Shown here one piece after another: positions 25,247-32,608 of a stretch of 64,000 bases of DNA. The notes under the pieces were generated by a model. That model searched no databases, was not told where the DNA came from, and was given only the letters and a program-made list of their open reading frames with translations. A program made the position numbers and the translations under genes. Source of the DNA: Bog-375 sp049587755 (GTDB lineage Bacteria; Acidobacteriota; Terriglobia; Bryobacterales; Bryobacteraceae); NCBI GenBank assembly GCA_049587755.1, contig JBAVEN010000045.1, forward strand, positions 44,603-108,602, written 5' to 3'. Every line of letters starts with the position of its first letter. Position 1 is the stretch's first letter.

Positions 25247-26335
25247 ATGAGTATTCAGCGCGGGGGTTGGATCTGTCTATTCGGCTTCTCGCTCTTCTTG
25301 GGACTTGCACAGCAGAGTGGACCTGCGAGGCAGCCCGCACCTGCGGCATCTGTCCAGCCTGATAGTGCGAATCACCGCATCGGGCTCGATGTGGTGGTGA
25401 CCGACAAGTCCGGAAGGCCGCTCCCGGGCCTGCAACAGGAGGACTTCACGCTTCTGGACAACAAGCTGCCGCAGAAGATTGTGTCGTTTCAAGCCGCGGG
25501 TGGGGCCGCGACAGCCGATCCGCCCGTGGAAGTCATCCTGCTCGTCGATGCAGTCAACATTTCCTTCTCAAAGGTGACGTACGCCCGCGAGGAAATAAAG
25601 AAGTTTCTGTTGCGAAACGGCGGAGAACTTCCCCTCCCAGTATCGGTGGCCTACCTTTCGGATTCGGGCATGACGATGGATGAGGCTTCGCGAGATGGAA
25701 ACGCCCTAATTGCAGGCATCGACAAAAACAAAAACGCTCTGCGCACGATTGGCAGTGCACAAGGATTTTACGGCGCGACTGACCGTCAAAAGTTGTCTAT
25801 CCGCGGGCTCGGGCAACTCGTGGATTATGGAACGGCAAGGCCAGGACGAAAACTTGTGGTCTGGATTAGTCCGGGCTGGCCCCTCCTCACCGGCCCGGGC
25901 GTGGAGCTGAGCTCCAAGGATCAGCACGGGATTTTCAACAACATTGTGGCTGTTTCGGACGGGCTGCGACGGGCTCGCATTACGCTCTACCATATCGATC
26001 CGTTGGGGATGGCGGACGCGGGCGGGTTGCGGACTTCATATTACAAGGCGTTCTTAAAAGGAGTGAGGACGGCAAAACAGGTGGAGCTGGCAGACCTGTC
26101 ACTGCAGGTTCTTGCGGTTCAAAGCGGAGGCCGGGTACTCAATTCCGGCAACGATGTGGCGGGCGAGATCGCAGCGTGCATCGCGGATGCCAATGCCTTC
26201 TACGTTCTCTCCTTCAACGGCCTTGCCGGGGATGGTCCAAACGAATACCATGCGCTCGAGGTTAAGATCGATAAGCCCGGACTAATCGCGCGCACGCGAT
26301 CCGGGTACTACGCCCAGCCAGAGCCGGCGCGTTGA
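25247..26335 (+). CDS. Secreted VWFA-related acidobacterial protein (TIGR03436-like)
   Basis: 362 residues. ATG at 25247 follows GAGGTGA and starts a signal peptide (MSIQRGGWICLFGFSLFLGLAQQ). After a low-complexity linker comes a short beta domain (IGLDVVVTDKSGRPLPGLQQEDFTLLDN) always found at the front of TIGR03436 proteins, then a von Willebrand A-like region (VEVILLVDAVN, GRKLVVWISPGWPL, ARITLYHIDPLG). The metal site is atypical: DAVN replaces the DxSxS motif. The C-terminal LIARTRSGYYA is the family end. Function unknown; the family is abundant in Acidobacteria. Confidence 0.9.
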   Translation: MSIQRGGWICLFGFSLFLGLAQQSGPARQPAPAASVQPDSANHRIGLDVVVTDKSGRPLPGLQQEDFTLLDNKLPQKIVSFQAAGGAATADPPVEVILLVDAVNISFSKVTYAREEIKKFLLRNGGELPLPVSVAYLSDSGMTMDEASRDGNALIAGIDKNKNALRTIGSAQGFYGATDRQKLSIRGLGQLVDYGTARPGRKLVVWISPGWPLLTGPGVELSSKDQHGIFNNIVAVSDGLRRARITLYHIDPLGMADAGGLRTSYYKAFLKGVRTAKQVELADLSLQVLAVQSGGRVLNSGNDVAGEIAACIADANAFYVLSFNGLAGDGPNEYHALEVKIDKPGLIARTRSGYYAQPEPAR

Positions 26336-26784
26336 TTGTGTTCCTATGTCAGGCTGGCGGGTTCCCGGGGTACCCAGCACGGTCCGAAGGCGATGCAGAT
26401 CCTGGTCAGCCGACGCTTCCACTGGGCAGCCATCAACCCCACGATAACTGCGTGCTGCCCAAATGTCGATCTAATCCCGGCCGGACCGTCGGCCAAGCGG
26501 TGTTTGAGGTTAAGACTGTAAAGACGGCCATGCTGGAAAAGTAAGTTCCTGATCGTGATCTTGTCGCACTGCGTGTCACCGCAATGTTCGCCGTTTCAGG
26601 AGGAATCGATCCTCCCTGACGCTGCAGAGTTCACTTGCGCTCCGGTCGCATCGTCGCCAATCCGCGCATTGCCCCCAACTGGCGTTCGGGGAGGGCCGCC
26701 CAGTAGTGGCATCCTAATAGCGCACTGCATTTGCCGCCTCGTTGCACCCGGATGGCGGCGGGAGCGGACGTGGGCCAGAGCTTG
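26336..26784. other. Gap downstream of the VWFA gene
   Basis: About 450 bases between convergent genes. Short frames only, none with recognisable motifs, and no clear terminator hairpin with a T-run. Confidence 0.35.
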
Positions 26785-28281
26785 TTACCGTTTGCGGGCG
26801 ATGCCGATTACACTTACGGCGGGCCAGGGGAGGGCGCGGTCGATGCGGCGCCAGAGCCAGACCAGGCGGTCGAAGAACCAGAGCATGACGCGGCTGGAGC
26901 TGCGGCGCTTGAGGACGCGTCCGGTGAACCACCAGCCGGGGCGGGTGATGCGGTTGAAGTGCAGCACGCGCTCGACGGCCAGGCCGGCGGCTTCCATTCT
27001 GGTGCGCAGCTCAGCTTCGCTGTAACGCCGGTAGTGGCCCAGTTCCTCGTCAAGCGTGCCGTAGATGGCCTGGTCCTGCGGCACCAGCACGATGGCGACG
27101 CCGCCGGGAACCAGCGCGGTGGCGATATTGGCGAGGCCGGTGGCGTCGTCCTCGATGTGTTCCAGCACGTTGAGGCAGATCACGGTGTCGGCCTGTCCGG
27201 CGAGCGCGGCGAAGTCTGCCGGCGCTCCCAGATCGCAACGCAGCAGCTTCACGTTGGGGCGGTTCTGGAAACGCACGCGCAGGCGGGCCAGGTGTTCGGG
27301 GTCGATGTCGCTGGCGATGTAGAGCTGGCGGCGAGCGGCCAGGTGCCGCGAGAGGTTGCCGATGCCGGAGCCAATCTCGAGCACCCGCGCGCCCACCCAG
27401 AGGCGGATGGTATCGGCCATCCAGCGGTTGAAGCGCGGAGTTTGGGAGAGCGCGTCCAGCATGCCGGCGCCGCGGTCGCGATAGGTGTCGCGCCGCAGGC
27501 CATACCAGAGCACGGCGCACAACGCCCAGACGGCGTCCCAAAAGCCGATTTTCTTGCCTTCCTCATAGGTGCGTCCGCGGTAACTGATGGGGACTTCATA
27601 CAGGGCAACGCGGCGCTGAGCCAGCTTGACGGTGATTTCGGGATCGAAGCCGAAGCGGTTCGAGCGCAGCGGTATGGAGCGCACCAGCGACAGGCGGAAG
27701 GCTTTGTAGCCGGTTTCCATGTCGGTGAGATTCAGGTCGGCGACGGCGTTGCCCACGGTGGTCAGAAAATGGTTGGCGAGGGAATGCCAGAAGTACATCA
27801 CGCGGCGCTCGCCGGAACTGGCGAAGCGCGAGCCGAAGACCGCGTCGGCGTGGCCCTCCAGCAGCGGCGAGAGTACGCGGGCGAGGTCGAGCGGATTGTA
27901 CTCCAGGTCACTATCCTGGATGACCGCGAATTCTCCCGAAGCGTGCTCGATGGCGGTGCGGATGGCCGCGCCTTTGCCTCGGTTGCGGCCGTGGCGAACC
28001 ACCTGAATGACGGGATGCTGCCGGGCCAGCTCTTCCAGAGTTTCTGTTGACCCGTCGCTGGAACCGTCGTCAACGGCTACGATTTCGATCGGCACCTTCT
28101 CCCACAGCGGCACCGCCAGCAGGCGCGCGATTAGCGCCGGCAGGTATTCCGCTTCGTCATAGACCGGGATGAGGATCGAGACTAGGGGGTTCGCGGGTGT
28201 CAAAAGAAGATGGTAGTACGGCACGCCGGGCTCTGCTGGAGGCGTCGCCAAACCGGCGCAGCCGCCGGCGGCGTGTTGCAC
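26785..28281 (-). CDS. Bifunctional GT2 glycosyltransferase / class I methyltransferase
   Basis: 498 residues. Residues about 30-270 are a GT2 domain of the dolichyl/polyprenyl-phosphate mannose/glucose synthase type: VSILIPVYDEAEYLP, VAVDDGSSDGS, HGRNRGKGAAIRTA, VIQDSDLEYNP and GSRFASSG. Residues 280-450 are a methyltransferase: RVLEIGSGIGNLSRHLA (motif I), ASDIDPEHLARL and CLNVLEHIEDD. The C-terminal RPGWWFTGRVLKRRS is common to this fusion family. The GTG at 28281 is supported by GGAG eight bases upstream. It probably makes a lipid-linked sugar or modifies a polysaccharide precursor. A 41-base piece of the gene is duplicated at 20651-20691. Confidence 0.88.
   Translation of the reverse strand: MQHAAGGCAGLATPPAEPGVPYYHLLLTPANPLVSILIPVYDEAEYLPALIARLLAVPLWEKVPIEIVAVDDGSSDGSTETLEELARQHPVIQVVRHGRNRGKGAAIRTAIEHASGEFAVIQDSDLEYNPLDLARVLSPLLEGHADAVFGSRFASSGERRVMYFWHSLANHFLTTVGNAVADLNLTDMETGYKAFRLSLVRSIPLRSNRFGFDPEITVKLAQRRVALYEVPISYRGRTYEEGKKIGFWDAVWALCAVLWYGLRRDTYRDRGAGMLDALSQTPRFNRWMADTIRLWVGARVLEIGSGIGNLSRHLAARRQLYIASDIDPEHLARLRVRFQNRPNVKLLRCDLGAPADFAALAGQADTVICLNVLEHIEDDATGLANIATALVPGGVAIVLVPQDQAIYGTLDEELGHYRRYSEAELRTRMEAAGLAVERVLHFNRITRPGWWFTGRVLKRRSSSRVMLWFFDRLVWLWRRIDRALPWPAVSVIGIARKR
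26902..26942. repeat. Source copy of the 41-base duplication
   Basis: Lies inside the coding sequence for the C-terminus of the GT2-methyltransferase protein and is identical to 20651-20691. Confidence 0.75.
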
Positions 28282-28395
28282 GGGTTAACTCCGGCCCGGC
28301 GGCTCCAAATAGCCACCCCGTGGCTCCAAATGGCTACAGGCAAGGCATTGACTTCGCGTACAATAGAGTCACACTGTAATTGAGCGAGGTGGATC

Positions 28396-29634
28396 ATGAA
28401 ACCGATCGGGATCGCACTCCTGGCAATCGCACTGCTGGTCCTCACTGCGACTCCAGGCATGGCGCAATACGTCGTTTCCGCCAAGTCCGGCACCATCAAT
28501 CTCACGGAAGGCCAGGTGCAGTTGGACGGCCATGCCGTGGAATCGTCGCTGACCCAGTACCCGAACATTAAAGAGGGAAGTGTGCTCCGCACCGAAAACG
28601 GGCGCGCCGAGGTCCTGCTCACTCCTGGCGTCACGCTCCGCCTGGGCGAGGAGAGCAGCTTCAAGATGATCACCAACCGGCTAATCGATACGCGCCTGGA
28701 GTTGCTGGGAGGCGAGGCGGTTGTGGAGGCCGATGAGATCGATAAGGACACCAGCGTCACCATCGTCGTCAACAGCGGTGCGGTGTCGCTGCCCAAGGCA
28801 GGCATTTATCGATTCAGTTTTGCGCCTTCGCAGTTGAAGGTGTTCAAGGGCGAGGCTGCCGTCCTGGCGGGCTCCGAAACCAGGCTGGTGGGAGCCGGCA
28901 GAATGTGCGCTCTGGGGAGCACCGCGGCCGTGGTCGAGAAATTCGATGCGAATGACTCGGATGCGCTCGACCACTGGAGCCACCGGCGGGGCGAGCTGAT
29001 GGCGATGGCGAACGTGTCGGGCGCGAACTTGTACAATTCGAGCGCTGGTCCCTCCTACTACCCATACTATTCGCTCGGCATGGGGATGCCGTTCATGGGG
29101 TGTTCCGGTCTCGGGTACATGCCGTTCGGCTACTATGGGTCCGGCTTCTGGTCTTACAACCAGTGGTACGGCATGTATACGTATGTTCCGTGCTACGGCA
29201 TGGCATACAGCCCGTATGGTTATGGGTTTTGGAGCCCGGGCGCGGTTCAAGGTATAGTCGGTTCGCCGGGGGGATATCGCGGCGCCGGCATCACGCGCGG
29301 TCCTCTACGGGGCCCGGTAAGTGTTCCGGGTCGTGTTCCGCTGGCACTGGCGATGAACGGATCTCATACGCCGGGGTTCCGGGGTGGAACGGGTATTACA
29401 TCCGCTTACAGTGCGGGGCGATCGGGATTCGGCGGTAATGGGGCTGGCGTATTCGGCGGATCAGCCGCGCGCGGGGGCTTTAGCGGCGACGGAGTCTTCA
29501 GCGGAGGCGGCGGCTACAGCGGGGGTGGTGGATCCGCGGCAGCGGGGGGCCACGGAGGTTTCGCCGGCGGCGGGGCGGTTAGCGGCGCAGCGGTTAGCGC
29601 CGGCGGAGCAGCCGGCGGCGGTGGCCACCGGTAA
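28396..29634 (+). CDS. Secreted FecR-like domain protein with Gly/Tyr-rich C-terminus
   Basis: 412 residues. Signal peptide MKPIGIALLAIALLVLTATPGMA, preceded by GAGGTGG. Residues 25-190 resemble a FecR-type beta domain (EGSVLRTENGRAEVLLTPGVTLRLGEES, LELLGGEAVVEAD, VFKGEAAVL). The middle is rich in Tyr, Met and Gly (SYYPYYSLGMGMPFMG, SPYGYGFWSPG), and the last 100 residues are almost only Gly, Ala and Ser (GGGGYSGGGG). The tail suggests a surface or envelope-associated, aggregation-prone protein. No sigma factor or TonB receptor is adjacent, so the classic FecR signalling role is unlikely. A strong terminator follows. Confidence 0.8.
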   Translation: MKPIGIALLAIALLVLTATPGMAQYVVSAKSGTINLTEGQVQLDGHAVESSLTQYPNIKEGSVLRTENGRAEVLLTPGVTLRLGEESSFKMITNRLIDTRLELLGGEAVVEADEIDKDTSVTIVVNSGAVSLPKAGIYRFSFAPSQLKVFKGEAAVLAGSETRLVGAGRMCALGSTAAVVEKFDANDSDALDHWSHRRGELMAMANVSGANLYNSSAGPSYYPYYSLGMGMPFMGCSGLGYMPFGYYGSGFWSYNQWYGMYTYVPCYGMAYSPYGYGFWSPGAVQGIVGSPGGYRGAGITRGPLRGPVSVPGRVPLALAMNGSHTPGFRGGTGITSAYSAGRSGFGGNGAGVFGGSAARGGFSGDGVFSGGGGYSGGGGSAAAGGHGGFAGGGAVSGAAVSAGGAAGGGGHR

Positions 29635-29655
29635 GGAACGGTTTCCCTAGAATCG

Positions 29656-29700
29656 AAAAGGGGCCAGATGGCACGATGTCCATCAGGCCCCTTTTCTTTG
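29656..29700. terminator. Bidirectional intrinsic terminator
   Basis: AAAAGGGGCC at 29656-29665 pairs with GGCCCCTTTT at 29686-29695, followed by CTTTG. It ends the FecR-like gene and, read on the other strand, the convergent receiver-like gene. Confidence 0.85.
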
Positions 29701-29747
29701 ATTTAGAAGAAGCTTTGGAAAACGCTCGATGCCGCCGACGGCAGTGC

Positions 29748-30191
29748 TTACACCGCTTGCCGCAGGACGCGATGGCGGCGGCTGGCACGGACGCCGATCA
29801 ACTCGGCTACCTCTCCCAACAGCACCGGCAAATTCTCGGTATAAATCGAGACCTCGGAAGCCTCGGGTGCGTACCGGTCCTTGGCCTTGGTGTGGCCAGA
29901 GGTGATGAAGGCGGTAGCCGGCCGATAGTCCTTGACGCGGGCATAGGCTAGCAGATTGTGTCCGGCAGCGTCGGAACCACCCTCGCTGTCGCTCAGCACC
30001 AGGTCGTATTCTCCCTCGTCGAGCTTGGCCAAGGCCTCAGCCGGGGTGGCGGCGGCGTCTACGGCATACCCACTAGCCTGGAGAATCGTCTGAATCGTTA
30101 GCCTTGGTGCAAGGTCGCCATGCATCAGCAGTATCCGGGCGAGCTCCAGCGCCCGGGATTTCGAGTTGTAGCCAGCGGTTATCTGCATCAT
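29748..30191 (-). CDS. Degenerate receiver-domain protein
   Basis: 147 residues with the CheY-like fold pattern: RILLMHGDLAPRLTIQTIL, then AATPAEALAKLDEGEYDLVLSDS, then ATAFITSGHT. The phospho-acceptor Asp (LVLSDSEGG) is present, but the N-terminal acidic pair is reduced to a single Asp (HGD), and the conserved Lys-Pro near the end is replaced by YTENLP. It may be a phosphorylation-independent receiver or a decaying gene. It is monocistronic with no kinase nearby. The FecR-like gene converges on it across a shared terminator. Confidence 0.75.
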   Translation of the reverse strand: MMQITAGYNSKSRALELARILLMHGDLAPRLTIQTILQASGYAVDAAATPAEALAKLDEGEYDLVLSDSEGGSDAAGHNLLAYARVKDYRPATAFITSGHTKAKDRYAPEASEVSIYTENLPVLLGEVAELIGVRASRRHRVLRQAV

Positions 30192-30344
30192 TGGCCCTAA
30201 GACTACTTTAACCGAGAATCGCCAATTTGCAGCCGAAAATTTTGATGCTCAATGGTTTAGGCGCAATAACGATGACCTTTTTCGCGAATACTAGTACCTT
30301 TGGTATATGCTCGGCGCTGTGTTCGCGCCGTGTTTTGAATCTCA

Positions 30345-30612
30345 TTAACCTAAGGTACCCATGTTCCCGGAACGGAAGTCATCCATCGCCTGTTGCAATT
30401 CTTGGCGCGAGTTCATGACGAACGGGCCGTACCGGGCCACCGGCTCACCAATCGGCTGGCCGGCGATGAGCAGCAGGCTGAGCGGAGCCAGTGTTGCGAG
30501 TTTCGACAGCTCCGGCCGCGCCGTCGAACAGCACCACCTGATTGTGAGTGGCCACCATAGTGCCGAACGCCGCCTGACCCTCGATCAGCGGGCGCTGATA
30601 CAAGGCTCAGGC
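30345..30612 (-). pseudogene. Frameshifted C-terminal fragment of a pirin family protein
   Basis: Minus-strand translation in two frames gives LIEGQAAFGTMVATHNQVVLFDG, and after a shift ELSKLATLAPLSLLLIAGQPIG and then VARYGPFVMNSRQELQQAM. The second part is the conserved pirin C-terminus, ending at a TAA at 30345. The N-terminal cupin with the metal-binding His/Glu residues is missing, and an in-frame stop lies just upstream at about 30612. It is a relic, lying 7 bases after the MNIO partner gene. Confidence 0.82.
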
Positions 30613-30618
30613 GGGATT

Positions 30619-31371
30619 TTATGCGCTGGCGCAGACCGTTGTCGCGAATTCCACGAAGCCCATACGGAGCATCGCGGCAATGTCGTCCCGGCGGTAGCCG
30701 TCGCGCAGCAAGCTGCCGAAGCCGACAGGCACGGCCAGCTTTTCCCATAAAGCGGACTCGCGCGATGAAGCCACCCGCCACAAGCGTTCCAACCCTGGGG
30801 CGAACAGAATGGCGGTTGCGGCGGCCGATAACGGCGGAAGGGCCCGATGCTGAACCAGCGCCTCGATGATCGCGTGCGGCTCGCCGTAAAACGCGACTAA
30901 TCCGGCATGCCGTCCCCGGCGCAGCGCGCACTGCGTTGCCTGCAAGAGATCGGGATCTGGCGGCGTATAGCCGATTGCCTGCTCGTTGGCGCGCAAGGTG
31001 GCTTGTTCGAACCGGCACGCAGTCAGCTCATGCGACGAATGCGGCAAACGGCTGGCGATGAAGTCGAGAAAGGCGTCCGCTTCAGCAGCGAAGAACGAGG
31101 ACGTTCCGCCGCCCGCTTCCGTCCAGTCGTCCAGCAGCCGGCGCCGCAGGTCTTCCGGCAGGATCGAAAGCGTGAGATAGCCGGCGCGTTCGGCGCGCCC
31201 GACGCACCAGGAACGCTGCACGCCGACCGTAAAGCGGTAGCCGGCACTTAATCGCAGAGCTTCGATAGAGGAGCGCTCGCGCTCATCCAGCCGGAGCGAA
31301 CGAAGAGGATCGGCTCCATCCGGGGCGCGCACCAGGCGGCCAAGCGCGGTTTGGTAATCGAGCAGAGCCAC
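30619..31371 (-). CDS. Putative MNIO (DUF692) partner protein
   Basis: 250 residues from a GTG at 31371, two bases after the DUF692 gene stop. The N-terminal half is helical (ALLDYQTALGRLVRA, ERERSSIEALRLSAGYRFTVGVQRS, LPEDLRRRLLDDW) and contains FLDFIASRLPHSSHELTACRFEQATL, which resembles the helical regions of partner proteins (MbnC/DUF2063-like) encoded beside MNIO enzymes. Such partners bind the precursor leader and are needed for catalysis. The assignment rests on gene order and this loose resemblance. The C-terminus ends close to a pirin relic. Confidence 0.6.
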   Translation of the reverse strand: MALLDYQTALGRLVRAPDGADPLRSLRLDERERSSIEALRLSAGYRFTVGVQRSWCVGRAERAGYLTLSILPEDLRRRLLDDWTEAGGGTSSFFAAEADAFLDFIASRLPHSSHELTACRFEQATLRANEQAIGYTPPDPDLLQATQCALRRGRHAGLVAFYGEPHAIIEALVQHRALPPLSAAATAILFAPGLERLWRVASSRESALWEKLAVPVGFGSLLRDGYRRDDIAAMLRMGFVEFATTVCASA

Positions 31372-31373
31372 GT

Positions 31374-32261
31374 TTACGCCGCCCGGCAGCGATGCCAGAT
31401 TTCGCCGGCCCGCCGCAGCTCTTCGCTGATCGCTTCGGCGCCGAGGGCGACCGCGAAATCGTCGAGCATTTCGAACACCACGCCGCCGGCTCTGGGCGTG
31501 CGAGGCAGGGTGTATTCGAGGAGCTCCCATACCGGCTCCGGGACGCGACTGTTATGGCCGTCCATCCAAAAACCATCCCGCGAGGCCCCGCCCGCGACGT
31601 GGATCTCGACGACCCGGTCCAACGGGGCCCGGTCGATTACGGCCAACGGGTCGATCCGGTGGTTGAGCGCATTGCAGAACACATTGTGCAGGTCGAGCAG
31701 GAGGAAACAGCCGCTGCGATCCATGATGGCGTTAACGAGGCCGATGTCATCGCCGATCTCTGGATCGCAGGGCAGATCCGAAATGTAGTAGGCCGGATTC
31801 TCCAGCAGGAAGGGCGCCTGGTAGCGCCGGCAAATCGCAGCGGCACGCCCGCCGATAAGATCCGCCGCTTCTTTGGTGGGCGGCACCGGAAGCGGCACGC
31901 CAACCTCGAGGCTTGCCCCGTTTCCGCCGGGAATTGTCTGAAATCCGAGATGCTCGCTGTGCCATACAAAAGGCCACATCGCTTGGAATGCGTCGAGCAT
32001 GTCCAGGTACGCCGGGTTCCAACCATGTGCCGAGCCGATCGAAAGTTCAACACCGTGAACAACCATGGGCAGCGAGGCGCAGGTTTGGCGCGCGCGGTCC
32101 ATCTGTTCCGGCACGATTTCGATGGCAACCCGTTTCCCTACCGCGCGCTGCCGGCAGATTGTCTCGGGGGTAACCTCGACGAAGTCGATGAGGCCCGGCC
32201 GATACAGCTCCGCCGGCAGTTCTGCAATGTAAGGAAAGCCGATTCCTAGCGACGGAATCAG
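31374..32261 (-). CDS. DUF692 multinuclear non-heme iron oxidase (MNIO), MbnB/TglH family
   Basis: A TIM-barrel oxidase of about 295 residues. The family N-terminus (IPSLGIGFPYIAELP, IDFVEVTPETI) is encoded upstream of every ATG/GTG/TTG in frame; the best start is a CTG at 32261 that overlaps the peptide gene stop as CTGA and has GGAGG eight bases upstream. A GTG at 32114 would delete the first strands. Metal-binding motifs are intact: MVVHGVELSIGS, WHSEHLGF, LLENPAYY, LLDLHNVFCN, EIHVAGG, DGHN and VFEML. Family members use two or three irons and O2 to rearrange Cys or other residues in ribosomal peptides. The likely substrate is the upstream 71-residue protein. Confidence 0.85.
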   Translation of the reverse strand: MIPSLGIGFPYIAELPAELYRPGLIDFVEVTPETICRQRAVGKRVAIEIVPEQMDRARQTCASLPMVVHGVELSIGSAHGWNPAYLDMLDAFQAMWPFVWHSEHLGFQTIPGGNGASLEVGVPLPVPPTKEAADLIGGRAAAICRRYQAPFLLENPAYYISDLPCDPEIGDDIGLVNAIMDRSGCFLLLDLHNVFCNALNHRIDPLAVIDRAPLDRVVEIHVAGGASRDGFWMDGHNSRVPEPVWELLEYTLPRTPRAGGVVFEMLDDFAVALGAEAISEELRRAGEIWHRCRAA

Positions 32262-32473
32262 AAGCCCTCCGTTTCCACGGCAATCGCGCCGGACTTGGCG
32301 AGATCCGGATCCGGGTCCCCTAAGAACTGGAAGTCCAGGTTGATGAGGCGGCCGCAGGTCCTGCAGCCCGATTTGCCGATGATGCTGCCGACAAGGGCTG
32401 CGATCGTTTCGAGGTTCTGGTTCTGCGGCGTAAGAGTGACCTTGGCGGTCTTCACGCCGGTGAATACTGGCAT
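32258..32473 (-). CDS. 71-residue Cys-containing protein, candidate MNIO substrate
   Basis: Starts MPVFTGVKTAKVTLTPQNQN with a perfect AGGAGG eight bases before the ATG. It has no signal peptide and no membrane segment. The N-terminal half looks like a leader (two beta strands, then LETIAALVGSIIGKSG). The second half has a CRTCG motif, then RLINLDFQFLGDPDPDL and an acidic end (AVETEGF). Only two cysteines are present, both in the CxxC. It does not match bufferin (DUF2282), methanobactin, TglA-like or other precursors I know. Its stop overlaps the MNIO start, so the two are translationally coupled. A small zinc-ribbon-like partner is the alternative role. Confidence 0.75.
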   Translation of the reverse strand: MPVFTGVKTAKVTLTPQNQNLETIAALVGSIIGKSGCRTCGRLINLDFQFLGDPDPDLAKSGAIAVETEGF

Positions 32474-32493
32474 CTTTTTACCCTCCTATCGAT

Positions 32494-32521
32494 GTCTCAG
32501 GCCGGTCGATCCGGCCGAGAC
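32494..32521 (-). promoter_or_regulatory. Strong hairpin upstream of the MNIO substrate gene
   Basis: On the minus strand GTCTCGGCCGG pairs with CCGGCC-T-GAGAC around a 5-base loop, ending about 10 bases before the AGGAGG site. No T-run follows, so it is more likely a leader structure or protein-binding site than a terminator of the upstream phosphatase gene. Confidence 0.45.
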
Positions 32522-32608
32522 CGATGCTGTGTAGTGATCGGGGAGGGGATTGCGTTTCAGATTATTCCTAGGGCGAAGCTGGAGCTGGGTGGCGGAGCGT
32601 GCGGCCGG

